Of a stretch of DNA of 64,000 nt, positions 1-8,414 are shown one piece after another. The DNA comes from Prevotella sp. P3-122 (lineage in GTDB: Bacteria; Bacteroidota; Bacteroidia; Bacteroidales; Bacteroidaceae): assembly GCF_002251365.1 (NCBI RefSeq), contig NZ_NPJH01000079.1:62001-126000 (forward strand), written 5' to 3'. The notes under the pieces were generated by a model, which worked only from the letters and a program-made list of their open reading frames with translations, had not been told where the DNA came from and did no database searches. Within the stretch, counting starts at the first letter, position 1; every line of letters begins with the position of its first letter. Both the position numbers and the translations under genes were made by a program.

Positions 1-65
1 ATGGTAATCATGATACTGTTTCATGATTCAGGCTACCGTTGCCTGAAACATTTCTATATAGAAAA
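1..65 (+). pseudogene. IS982-family transposase, 5' part, interrupted
   Basis: Frame 1 reads MVIMILFHDSGYRCLKHFYI followed by E, which resembles the N-terminal region of IS982-family transposases. The true N-terminus lies before the window. Reading stops shortly after base 65 because an IS4-family element is inserted there. Joining base 65 to base 1454 restores the frame exactly, giving FYIEKVCRHMRHLFPK. The family call is from recalled sequence pattern, not a search. Confidence 0.75.
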
Positions 66-1447
66 CAATACTCTGTTAATTCTAATGTAATCGTTTGAAA
101 ATGAGAGAGTTAATTAACGTAATATAACTGGTGAAATTTGGTTAAGTGGCTGATTATCAGTAACTTTATAGTTCCCCAACATTAAAGTTATATGACATCA
201 GAACCACTCAACCAATATACGGAAATCTGCAGAGATGCTATCAAAAGTTCATCTGCAAAGGTAAGCAAAACTTTCGAAAACCTTCTCTTGGAAATACTCT
301 TATTGTACATGACGATACAAAGAAAGATAAATTTCACTCAAATGGAGCGCTACGGCACCCATTGCGAGCAGACCTACAGAACGAATTTCAACCGTGGCCG
401 TGCTAAATGCATAGACTGGGTGAAGTTCAACCTTGCCCTTTGCAGACGTTACTTGAATATGGATGGTCTATTGGCTATTGCCATTGATCCGAGCTACATC
501 AGCAAGTCTGGTAAGAAGACTCCGCATATCGGTACTTTCTGGTCCGGTTGTGCAAGTTCCATGAAGCATGGACTTGAAATCATGGGACTGGCTCTTGTCG
601 ATGTCTATGCCAACAGTTGCATGATGCTGCGCGCCCATCAGACTCCATCTACAGGAGAGTTGAAACTGCGCAACATGACTCTCGTGCAACATTACATAGC
701 GGTCATCAAGCGTTACAAGAAGGAATTGTTGAAGGTCACCGATATTGTTGTCGCTGACGCCTTCTTCTCTATCCGTCCGTTTGTGGATGGAATCAAAGAG
801 TGCGGTTTCCATCTTGTCAGCCGCTTCAGGGATACAGCGAGCCTATACTATGTGTATACGGGGCCTCGTTCCCACAAGCCTGGACGTCCCAAGACACTTG
901 ACGGAAAAATCAACTACAAGAAACTTGACCTCACTCGTATGGCAGAGTTGCATATTGAAGGACTTGAGGGCACAGCCTACACACTCATTGCCTATTCAAA
1001 GGCTTTGAAGAAGAAAGTGCGCCTTGTCATTTGGATTATGCCCAACGGAAAGCACAAGCTTTTCTTCTCAACAAAGACATCCATGTCGGGTGAGGATGTG
1101 CTGCGCACATACCGCTCAAGATTCCAAATAGAATTTTGTTTTCGCGATGCAAAGCAGTATACCGGCCTTACGCATTGCCAGGCAAGACACAAGAACCAGT
1201 TGGACTTTTCCTACAATGCATCATTCGCATCACAGAATGTAGCAAAGGTGATGATGAAGGAAAACGGGATGTCGTATTCCATGGCGTCTTTCAAGGAGAT
1301 CATGGCAAGCACATACATCGCTAAATTAATTTTTGACAAGTGTCGGAGAATACCGAACCGAAAGTTAATTAGTCATACTATCAAAGAACTCTTTGGCTGG
1401 CAGCGTAAAACTGCTTAGCCTTTATCTCAAATTTTAACGAACTATTG
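66..1447 (+). mobile_element. IS4-family insertion sequence, about 1.38 kb
   Basis: The ends are set by a 6-bp direct repeat AGAAAA at 60-65 and 1448-1453, taken as the target-site duplication. The ends form an imperfect inverted repeat: the left end begins CAATACTCTGTTAA and the right end, read inward on the minus strand, begins CAATAGTTCGTTAA. The element carries one transposase gene and interrupts an IS982-family transposase gene. Removing it with one copy of AGAAAA restores the host reading frame. Ends are inferred by eye; a duplication of 5 bp (GAAAA) is also possible. Confidence 0.8.
192..1418 (+). CDS. IS4-family DDE transposase
   Basis: Intact 408-residue transposase. Three acidic positions of a DDE catalytic core are visible: D in AIDPSYIS, D in VVADAFFS, and the E of the C-terminal signature YRSRFQIEFCFRDAK. 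That signature fits the Y-(2)-R-(3)-E-(6)-K pattern of IS4-family enzymes. The gene fills most of the element, with about 126 bp of left end and 29 bp of right end around it. No frameshift or internal stop is seen, so the element may still be active. The ATG at 192 is the first start in the frame and gives the usual family length. Confidence 0.9.
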   Translation: MTSEPLNQYTEICRDAIKSSSAKVSKTFENLLLEILLLYMTIQRKINFTQMERYGTHCEQTYRTNFNRGRAKCIDWVKFNLALCRRYLNMDGLLAIAIDPSYISKSGKKTPHIGTFWSGCASSMKHGLEIMGLALVDVYANSCMMLRAHQTPSTGELKLRNMTLVQHYIAVIKRYKKELLKVTDIVVADAFFSIRPFVDGIKECGFHLVSRFRDTASLYYVYTGPRSHKPGRPKTLDGKINYKKLDLTRMAELHIEGLEGTAYTLIAYSKALKKKVRLVIWIMPNGKHKLFFSTKTSMSGEDVLRTYRSRFQIEFCFRDAKQYTGLTHCQARHKNQLDFSYNASFASQNVAKVMMKENGMSYSMASFKEIMASTYIAKLIFDKCRRIPNRKLISHTIKELFGWQRKTA

Positions 1448-1990
1448 AGAAAAGGTATGCAGACATATGCGTCACCTCTTCCCGAAAGTTGTCTCATACA
1501 ACCGATTCGTGGAACTTGAAAAGGAAGTAGCCATCCCTTTGGCTTTAAGATGCATCTGATATGTAACGAGAGGGGTGAGTTGCTGAACTTTATGATAACC
1601 CCCGGAGATGTGGATGACAGGAAACCATTGGAATACAAAGTCTTCGTAGAATTCATATATGGCAAGCTGGTCGGAGATAAAGGGTATATCAGCAAGAACC
1701 TTTTCCAACGCCTGTTCGTGGATGGCATACAGCTTATCACCAAACTTAAAAACAACATGAAAGGTGCCCTGATGAGCGTGTCTGACAAGCTGCTGCTTAG
1801 GAAACGAGCAATAATAGAAACGGTAAATGACGAGTTGAAGAATATTGCACAAGTGGAACATTCAAGACACAGGTGCTTTGACAATTTCATCGTGAACCTG
1901 CTTGGAGCTATCGCTGCTTATTGTATGTTTCCTAAGAAGCCGTGTATCAATGTACGACGTACAGTTGATACACAGCTTTCATTGTTTTGA
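1448..1990 (+). pseudogene. IS982-family transposase, 3' part, internally deleted
   Basis: Continuation of the interrupted IS982-family gene. From 1455 the frame reads VCRHMRHLFPKVVSYNRFVE and then a stop after IPLALRCI. A second frame opens at about 1541 with GFKMHLICNERGELL and continues to the end, TQLSLF, at 1990. Family members have a stretch between these segments carrying the first catalytic aspartate (VDSTP region), so about 150 bp appear to be missing. The join lies in the sequence CTTTGGCTTTA near 1537-1547. The gene is dead twice over, by deletion and by the IS4 insertion. Confidence 0.8.
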
Positions 1991-2113
1991 ATTCATCAAA
2001 CTCACGTTATTTACCAAGAATTGATTAAAGGTGGAAATTAATAGAACTCACAAAAAAAATATGCCTTTCTTATGATTTTCAAGAAAAATGAATGGAATAT
2101 AAAAAATATTTGG

Positions 2114-2121
2114 TATTTTTG
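2114..2121 (+). promoter_or_regulatory. Promoter -7 element for the glycosyltransferase gene
   Basis: TATTTTTG matches the Bacteroidetes TAnnTTTG -7 consensus and lies 113 bp before the start codon at 2235. No clear TTTG -33 box is seen at the expected distance. The implied untranslated leader is about 100 nt, longer than most in this window. Confidence 0.55.
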
Positions 2122-2234
2122 TACTCAAAACACAGGTGGCACACCACCAAAAAACAGAATATCACAAATAATAAACAAGATACATATATTAAAAAAACAA
2201 TTCGTCCACATTACGGGGAGACAATATTTTTGTT

Positions 2235-3656
2235 ATGACTAATCAAAATTCAAGAGAGTTTGTATATTTCAAGATTCCCGTGTTTATAATGGACTTGGGA
2301 ATTCATATATTTGTTCTGACGTGCCTTGCCAGGCTAATGCCATCATCCTATTTCCCGGAATTGCTCAAGGGAAATAACATGTCGTTGTCTGTGTACGCAC
2401 TGCTGACCATAGCATACACTATGTCTATTGGCGTTTTCGGCCTACGGTTGCACGAGAGACGGGTAAAGCTATTGTTAGTGCTGTGGCGAGCAATAGTGCA
2501 GACAGTAACCACATACCTGATGTTTACCGTGCTGATAACATTGGTGCTTAAGGCATCGCCACGAACGATGATTGTTATACAGTTTGGTGTATCCCTGCCA
2601 TTGATAGTAGTATTCCACTATTGTGCAAACATGATAGTGAGAAGAATCAGACGACTGAGACACAACATTCGCAACGTGGTAATTATTGGTACCGACGATG
2701 TTTCGATAGACTTGTATGGAGAGCTTATTCAGGGACAGGCATTCAGAGGATATCAGGTGATGGGATTTTTCGGACCAAAAGAGGGTGTGGAAATCCCAGA
2801 GAGCAGCAAGATTATTGGTGACATCACATCTTTCTTTGAATGGATTAAGTGGAACAGGCCGGATGAGATTTATTGCTCGCTGCCACCTGCAGAGTATGAG
2901 GAAGACGTAAACCACATAATCCACATCTGTAACGAACGCTTCATAGAACTGTTCTTCGTACCAAACTTCAAGGGCTATCCCAAACGGCACATGCTTGTCA
3001 GAAGCATTGGCGACGTGAAATACATTAAGCTTCGTGAGGAGCCGATGAACTCGCCGACAGCTAAGCTGACGAAGCGGATGGTGGATGTCTGCGTGAGCGG
3101 CCTGTTCCTCTGCACCCTTTACCCGTTTATCGTGCTGTTCGTATGGCTCGGCAACCTGATTACAAGCAATAAGGGGCCTCTGTACTTCCGACAGGCAAGG
3201 ACAGGATATAATGGAAAGAGTTTCTATATATATAAGTTCCGTTCGATGAAAGAGAACAAAGAGGCGGACAAGCTACAGGCAACGAAGGACGACCCAAGGA
3301 AGACTCCGTTTGGGGACTTCTTGCGTCGGTCGAGCATTGATGAGTTGCCACAGTTTATCAACGTTTTTATTGGAAACATGAGCATCATCGGGCCACGTCC
3401 GCACATGGAATACCACACGGACATGTATAGTGCGCTGATTAGCAACTACATGGTGAGGCATTTGGCTAAACCGGGCATTACGGGATGGGCACAGATTAAC
3501 GGATGCCGCGGTGAGACCAAGACTTTGGAGGAAATGGCTGATAGGGTGGAACACGATATATGGTATATAGAAAACTGGAGTCTCCTGCTTGACGTGGAGA
3601 TTTTCTTCAAGACTATATGGCAGGTTATGCCAGGCAGAGACAAGCAAGCCTATTAA
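2235..3656 (+). CDS. Undecaprenyl-phosphate sugar-1-phosphate transferase (WbaP/WcaJ type)
   Basis: 473-residue polyprenyl glycosylphosphotransferase. It should transfer a sugar-1-phosphate from a UDP-sugar to undecaprenyl phosphate, the first membrane step of capsule or exopolysaccharide assembly. Visible parts are four N-terminal membrane segments within about residues 10-130, a nucleotide-binding-like domain (about 140-265) and the C-terminal bacterial sugar-transferase domain (about 278-473). Landmarks are KFRSM at 334-338, DELPQ from 369, IIGPRP and KPGITGWAQINGCRGE. The C-terminus is complete. Such genes usually open a polysaccharide cluster, but here IS debris lies upstream and no glycosyltransferase follows. 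The sugar specificity cannot be read from the sequence. Confidence 0.92.
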   Translation: MTNQNSREFVYFKIPVFIMDLGIHIFVLTCLARLMPSSYFPELLKGNNMSLSVYALLTIAYTMSIGVFGLRLHERRVKLLLVLWRAIVQTVTTYLMFTVLITLVLKASPRTMIVIQFGVSLPLIVVFHYCANMIVRRIRRLRHNIRNVVIIGTDDVSIDLYGELIQGQAFRGYQVMGFFGPKEGVEIPESSKIIGDITSFFEWIKWNRPDEIYCSLPPAEYEEDVNHIIHICNERFIELFFVPNFKGYPKRHMLVRSIGDVKYIKLREEPMNSPTAKLTKRMVDVCVSGLFLCTLYPFIVLFVWLGNLITSNKGPLYFRQARTGYNGKSFYIYKFRSMKENKEADKLQATKDDPRKTPFGDFLRRSSIDELPQFINVFIGNMSIIGPRPHMEYHTDMYSALISNYMVRHLAKPGITGWAQINGCRGETKTLEEMADRVEHDIWYIENWSLLLDVEIFFKTIWQVMPGRDKQAY

Positions 3657-3659
3657 ACT

Positions 3660-3694
3660 GAGGGGACCCTCCCAACCACTCCCCAGAAGGGAGA
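3660..3694. repeat. C/G-rich intergenic hairpin repeat, copy 1
   Basis: C-rich then G-rich tract (CCCTCCC through CCCCAGAAGGGAG) just after the glycosyltransferase stop. It resembles the tracts at 26651, 27812, 48451 and 56731, and could act as a terminator. Similarity is by eye. Confidence 0.4.
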
Positions 3695-3785
3695 GAGACA
3701 CCCACCTGCAATCTAACATAGTTAGAGACTTGTATCATATAGGCTCAGTGGAAAAATATGGGGGAAAAGGATCACCTAAATGAAG

Positions 3786-3985
3786 GCAATGCTTTGCGTT
3801 GGCAGATGCAAAGCTTTGCGATGGCAGATGCAAAGCTTTGCGTTGGCTCATGCAAAGCTTTGCGTTGGCAGTTGCAATGCTTTGCGTCTGAGATGGGCTA
3901 AACTGGCACAGAAATCATCTGTCATATTCTGGATATGAGAAAATGGAGGAAAGACTCACCATACGGGGACATTGTAGCCCCCAGG
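3786..3985 (-). repeat. Palindromic tandem array with conserved leader, element 1
   Basis: Read on the minus strand, a leader of about 100 nt (3985-3886, beginning CCTGGGGGCTACA) is followed by five 12-bp near-palindromes, GCAAAGCTTTGC or GCAAAGCATTGC. They are separated by 10-bp spacers close to ATCTGCCAAC, giving an exact 22-bp period from 3885 down to 3786. The same leader and array occur inverted at 48085-48313. Because 22 is not a multiple of 3 and the frame changes at every unit, the open frames crossing it are not considered genes. No protein-coding function is seen; the stretch 3657-4085 holds only this element and a C/G-rich hairpin. Confidence 0.85.
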
Positions 3986-4085
3986 AAAGTTCTGCTAAGC
4001 CAACATCACTTCATTTACGGATGAACAAAAAAAACTCGCACAGGCAAGTGACTGTGCGAGATAATCAGAACTTAAAACCTGTCTG

Positions 4086-4159
4086 TGAACCCGATGGGAT
4101 TCAAACCCATGACCTTCAGAACCGGAATCTGACGCTCTATTCAGCTAAGCTACGGGTCC
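4086..4159 (-). tRNA. tRNA-Arg (anticodon CCG)
   Basis: 74-nt cloverleaf on the minus strand. The acceptor stem pairs GGACCCG with CGGGTTC, with one G-U pair. The anticodon stem pairs TCAGA with TCTGA around the loop TTCCGGT, giving anticodon CCG, which reads CGG arginine codons. The T loop contains GGTTTGAATCC. The discriminator is A, and CCA is not encoded. Confidence 0.95.
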
Positions 4160-4206
4160 TTGACGTTAGCGGATGCAAAAGTAATAATTTTATTCGAAAC
4201 AACAAA

Positions 4207-4239
4207 ATATGGGGCGGATGTTTTTCGTCCGCCCCATAT
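4207..4239 (-). terminator. Hairpin terminator of the GH128-like gene
   Basis: Perfect 12-bp arms ATATGGGGCGGA and TCCGCCCCATAT around a short loop, 26 bp beyond the stop codon of the secreted hydrolase. On the minus strand the hairpin is followed by ATTTTGTTGTTT, consistent with intrinsic termination. Confidence 0.75.
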
Positions 4240-4264
4240 AATTTATAGACTTTTGCTATAACGG

Positions 4265-7015
4265 TTACTTGTTTACGAACTTATGCGTCTTGCCATCCTT
4301 CTTGATGACGTAGATACCCTTAGGCAGGTTGGTGACACTGTCGCCGACCCTTACACCATTGATGTCGTAGATGCCCTCGGCTGCATTGGTAGCCGGTGTT
4401 GCATCAACGTTTCTAATGCCTGTAGTAACACTGCCATCCTCGTCGCTTACCACTATATATCCGACACGCTCGGTATATTTCTTCGTACTTGACACGGTTC
4501 CGTATTCCGCATTGGTGTCGTCCGTCTGCAGGCGTACCCTGTGATAGTATTCTGTAGGACCTGTGCCATAAGTACGCAATACGGAGTAGCATGGAACATC
4601 GTATGACTGCATCTGTACGAGCACCTTTGGATTGGCAAGCAGGTCATCGTTGCCATAGAAGAACTTATAGTTGGTGAGAGTACTCGTAAAGGTAATTGTC
4701 GTGTCACGGACGGTAACGACATGTCCGCTGCCGTCGAGTGTCTGACCACGCTCTATGGCCACATAGCTGACATCACAGCTTCTGACACTTTTTGCAGTAA
4801 CACCGCTCTGGCGAAGCAGGATAACCTTGAAGCCCTCCTTTGTCACGTCAAAGACACGCGTTATGACAGGATACGGGGATACGGTAACCGCATACTGACC
4901 CGGTGAAGCCATAACTATTGGTATATCGTTGAACGGCTGTGCGAATGTTATAACGGCGGTATCGGAACCGGCAACAGAGCTTCCCACAGCAAGTCTCTTC
5001 GCTGTGATACCAGCCTCGTAGCGAAGGTCACCGATAGTGCCGGAACCTTTCTTGGCAGCCATGTAGGTTACCGTCTCGGAAAGTGTCATGGGCACATCCT
5101 TGGTTGTACCCTCAGACCACGACAGGAGGTTCATCTGGAACGTACTGTTCTTTCTTCCAGCCACAGAGGTGAGGCTGACGAGATGCTCGACGAGCGACGC
5201 CTTGTTGTTCTTGTTTGATACAGAGCCGAAGATCAGAGCAGGTTTCTCATCATATCCCTTCTCGAAGAACGAGTATGCAGTGTTCTGGTCGGCCAAGGTC
5301 ATCTCGCCTACTTGTATCTCACCTGCCTGCTCGTCTGCGCCAAGAGCCTTGGCGAAGGACACTACATTGTAGACTACATCCGAATAGTAGTCCTTATTAT
5401 TATATGTAGTGGTATGTATTCGGTAGCCTTGCTTTCCGCCTGTAGACACGGTATCAACATATGTGTAGCTTGCCGGACCGTCATCAACGGGAATCTCTGC
5501 GATTACTGTCCATGCGCCTCCGTCAATCTGACGCTCGATAACCATGCTGTTGTTGTATTCTCCGTTAGGCTCATTCCATTTCAGCGTGAATGTAGACTGT
5601 GTCTGCTTGAAGCTGCCTGTCAGGTTGCTGGGTGCTCCCATGCGTGGTGCCGACGGAATATACTTGTCGTAGTCCTTAGAATAGCCCACACCGGTGTTCA
5701 TGCTTGCATAGTATTCGCCGGTCGGAGTGAGCGCACCGTCATTGTATATTCTGGAATACCACTGCTCGCCGTTCCAGTAGAAATACCTTTCCACGTATCC
5801 CCAGCTGTTCAGCTTGTCGAGAATGCGCTTTACCACCACGGCATTCTGCGATACGCGATAGCTGTCCTCCCATCCTGAGGTGAAGACACCGTTTTTATTC
5901 CACGATGCGCCCCACACCCACTCAGATATCCACAATGGGCGGTTGCCGTAGCTGCTGTACCAGTTTGCGAGGTTATTGAACGAGCCTTCGGGCCAGTAGC
6001 AATGCACGTCCATTAAGTCGCAACGCCATCCGCGGGCATCAATAGAGTCGATGAACTCACGCAGCCAGCTAAGGCTACCATCGTGCGATGTTGGCGAGCA
6101 GAGACGCTTGCCTGTAGCCATAAGCTTCTCCCAGTTGGCCAATACTGTCGCCACAGACTGTGGATGGTCGTCAGCTGAGTTGCCAGGCTCGTTGTTGGTC
6201 TTCATCATCGGCGAGTAGGAAGTAGCACCACACGCAGCTGCAGACGGCCAGTCCTCATAGATATGGTTAGCTACACACTCACGGTCGATACCCATGTTGA
6301 TGCCTGCATCCCAGGTATAGCATGACTGAGAGTTAACTGCCTTATTCGACTCCGTACCAACATCGCTGGCGAGTCCTCTCTTGCTGCAGTCGTTCCACTT
6401 GAATATACGGTACGAGCTTACCCTGCCTGCCAGTACTGTAGGAAGGTTCATCTCAAGGTCAGCCTTGTCGGCGATGAAGCAACGGCTGTAGCCATATCCG
6501 CCGGGTCTTGACGAGAATGTCACCATATATCCACGCTTGAGCTTGAAGCTCTGAATGCGGTTGTTGAGTTTTGCCTCTGTGAGGGTGTTCATAAAACCGC
6601 CTGTATTCTCAAGTCCAAAATCATTGCACGACTCGCCTCCGAAATCCTTCTCTGAATATACGGTAAGTGGCTTGATGTCGGCAGCATAAGGCATGATTAT
6701 GGCTCCGGAATTATAAATCTTCACCTGGCAGTTGGTACCGTTCTTGGCAGGCTCGCCATTGATGTAGACATAGCCAAGCTGCTCAAGCGCCAGCGACGGA
6801 TAAAGCCCGTCGAGCACCAATGTGGCGTGCTCCGTATTGGTGATGTTAACAGAACCCGTAGCCGTAAACGGTGTGGCTGACGTAATGTGATAGTCCACGT
6901 CATCACTAAGTGTGACAGCCTCCGATACCTGCTCAACCGTCGTTATGGTGTTGTCGGCCCAGACAGAAGGCAAAGCTACACAGAGGGATAATGTAAGTAA
7001 AGTTAGATGTTTCAT
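4265..7015 (-). CDS. Secreted GH128-like glycoside hydrolase with fibronectin-type and sorting-tail regions
   Basis: 916-residue exported protein. A signal peptide (about residues 1-20, ending SVWA) is followed by an N-terminal beta-rich region, then a glycosyl-hydrolase catalytic-core-like domain (about 190-430). Likely acid/base E276 lies in NNEPG and likely nucleophile E365 in WISEWVWG, with HCYWPEG between them. This layout resembles GH128 endo-beta-1,3-glucanases, but substrate and family are inferred. A fibronectin type III-like region follows (about 450-550). The C-terminus reads GIYDINGVRV then LPKGIYVIKKDGK, like the short sorting tails of type IX-secreted Bacteroidetes proteins. The gene stands alone with its own terminator. 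Confidence 0.72.
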   Translation of the reverse strand: MKHLTLLTLSLCVALPSVWADNTITTVEQVSEAVTLSDDVDYHITSATPFTATGSVNITNTEHATLVLDGLYPSLALEQLGYVYINGEPAKNGTNCQVKIYNSGAIIMPYAADIKPLTVYSEKDFGGESCNDFGLENTGGFMNTLTEAKLNNRIQSFKLKRGYMVTFSSRPGGYGYSRCFIADKADLEMNLPTVLAGRVSSYRIFKWNDCSKRGLASDVGTESNKAVNSQSCYTWDAGINMGIDRECVANHIYEDWPSAAACGATSYSPMMKTNNEPGNSADDHPQSVATVLANWEKLMATGKRLCSPTSHDGSLSWLREFIDSIDARGWRCDLMDVHCYWPEGSFNNLANWYSSYGNRPLWISEWVWGASWNKNGVFTSGWEDSYRVSQNAVVVKRILDKLNSWGYVERYFYWNGEQWYSRIYNDGALTPTGEYYASMNTGVGYSKDYDKYIPSAPRMGAPSNLTGSFKQTQSTFTLKWNEPNGEYNNSMVIERQIDGGAWTVIAEIPVDDGPASYTYVDTVSTGGKQGYRIHTTTYNNKDYYSDVVYNVVSFAKALGADEQAGEIQVGEMTLADQNTAYSFFEKGYDEKPALIFGSVSNKNNKASLVEHLVSLTSVAGRKNSTFQMNLLSWSEGTTKDVPMTLSETVTYMAAKKGSGTIGDLRYEAGITAKRLAVGSSVAGSDTAVITFAQPFNDIPIVMASPGQYAVTVSPYPVITRVFDVTKEGFKVILLRQSGVTAKSVRSCDVSYVAIERGQTLDGSGHVVTVRDTTITFTSTLTNYKFFYGNDDLLANPKVLVQMQSYDVPCYSVLRTYGTGPTEYYHRVRLQTDDTNAEYGTVSSTKKYTERVGYIVVSDEDGSVTTGIRNVDATPATNAAEGIYDINGVRVGDSVTNLPKGIYVIKKDGKTHKFVNK

Positions 7016-7209
7016 TATTTTTTAGGTTTTTAATCAGTATTTGCTGGCAAAGATAAACAATTATTGCCAAATGACATATATGTTTATAACAATATTAACT
7101 TTTATTTTCTATTAACTCACATATATAAAAACAGACATCTATTCCTATCGATATGTAAAGTGAAAAGTTTAGTTTTACGACATTTTGCAAAAATAATTGG
7201 CAAAACAGT

Positions 7210-7239
7210 TTGCACATTCACAACAAATACGTACCTTTG
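7210..7239 (+). promoter_or_regulatory. asnA promoter
   Basis: TTTG at 7209-7212 and TACCTTTG at 7232-7239 are separated by 19 bp, matching the Bacteroidetes -33/-7 arrangement. The element lies inside the longer open frame starting at 7064. It therefore supports the downstream ATG at 7271 as the real asnA start. Confidence 0.8.
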
Positions 7240-7270
7240 CAGGCATATTCAAAAATCACATTACAAAAAT

Positions 7271-8308
7271 ATGAGCAAACTTATTGAGCCTATAGGCTAT
7301 CAGACCCTGCTCGACAGAAACCAAACAGAGCAGGGTATCAAGAAGATAAAGGATTTCTTCCAGCAAAATCTGTCTACCGAGCTGAGGCTTCATCGTGTCA
7401 CGGCACCTCTTTTCGTAATGAAGGGTCTTGGCATAAACGACGACCTGAACGGTGTTGAACGCCCAGTATCATTCCCTATCAAAGACCTTGGAGACGCAAA
7501 GGCCGAGGTTGTCCATTCGCTGGCAAAATGGAAGAGGCTCACTCTGGCGGAGTATGATGTGAAGCCCGGTTACGGCATATACACTGACATGAACGCCATC
7601 AGAGCCGACGAGGAACTGGACAACCTGCACTCACTATATGTAGACCAATGGGATTGGGAGGCTGTCATCACACGCGAGGACAGGAACCTAGCGTTCCTTG
7701 AGGACGTAGTTAGGAGAATCTACGCGGCCATCCTGCGCACCGAATACCTCACTTGCGAGACTTATCCAATTCTGAAGCCATTCCTGCCGAAGGAAATACA
7801 TTTCGTACATAGCGAGGACCTGCTGAGGATGTATCCCGACTTGAGTCCGAAAGAGCGCGAGGATGCTATCTGTAAGAAATATGGTGCCGTATTCGTAGAA
7901 GGCATAGGCGGAAAGCTCAGCAACGGGAAGAAACACGACGGGCGCGCTCCCGACTACGATGACTGGTCGACTGTAGCCGAGAACGGAAAGAAAGGTCTTA
8001 ATGGCGACATCCTTATTTGGTATCCTGTCTTGGGCCGCTCGTTCGAGCTTAGCTCTATGGGCATACGTGTTGACAAGGAGAGTCTGCTAAGACAGTTGGA
8101 GATAGAAGAAAAACAAGACCGTGAGAAGCTATACTTCCATAAGCAACTTCTTGAAGACAAACTGCCATTGTCCATAGGTGGAGGTATCGGCCAAAGCCGT
8201 CTGTGCATGGTGATGCTTCACAAAGCGCATATCGGAGAGATACAGGCAAGCATCTGGCCTGAGGACATGCGCATGGAATGCGCAAGGCTTGGTATGCCGC
8301 TGATATAA
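7271..8308 (+). CDS. asnA: Aspartate--ammonia ligase
   Basis: 345-residue AsnA, which makes asparagine from aspartate, ammonia and ATP. It has a class II aminoacyl-tRNA-synthetase-like fold, and length and sequence fit the roughly 330-residue family. Landmarks are SLYVDQWDWE, the acidic and basic active-site strands in the centre, and the glycine-rich GGGIGQSRLCM near the C-terminus. The frame is open from 7064, but ATG at 7271 (MSKLIEPIGY) matches the family N-terminus and follows a good promoter. The gene is monocistronic and convergent with dnaX. Confidence 0.95.
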   Translation: MSKLIEPIGYQTLLDRNQTEQGIKKIKDFFQQNLSTELRLHRVTAPLFVMKGLGINDDLNGVERPVSFPIKDLGDAKAEVVHSLAKWKRLTLAEYDVKPGYGIYTDMNAIRADEELDNLHSLYVDQWDWEAVITREDRNLAFLEDVVRRIYAAILRTEYLTCETYPILKPFLPKEIHFVHSEDLLRMYPDLSPKEREDAICKKYGAVFVEGIGGKLSNGKKHDGRAPDYDDWSTVAENGKKGLNGDILIWYPVLGRSFELSSMGIRVDKESLLRQLEIEEKQDREKLYFHKQLLEDKLPLSIGGGIGQSRLCMVMLHKAHIGEIQASIWPEDMRMECARLGMPLI

Positions 8309-8361
8309 ATTCAGATACACTGTTTTGCCGCAGAGCCCAAATTAGTTTTTTATTAAACGTT

Positions 8362-8409
8362 AATTCCGCAACTAAGTAAATAGATGTTCATTTACTTTGT
8401 TGCGGAATT
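8362..8409. terminator. Bidirectional terminator between asnA and dnaX
   Basis: 20-bp inverted repeat with one mismatch: AATTCCGCAACTAAGTAAAT pairs with the complement ending GTTGCGGAATT around an 8-nt loop. It lies between the convergent 3' ends of asnA and dnaX, with TTTTTTATT just before it. Confidence 0.75.
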
Positions 8410-8414
8410 GATGT

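Noticed and set aside
3786..3885. CRISPR array
   Set aside because: Units are 22 bp with 10-bp near-identical spacers, so there are no unique spacers, and no cas gene is nearby.
3943..4248. 101-codon open frame over the repeat leader and tRNA-Arg
   Set aside because: It overlaps a tRNA gene and a non-coding repeat leader on the other strand.
7064..7270. N-terminal extension of asnA
   Set aside because: The extension has no family match and contains the promoter; the family start is at 7271.
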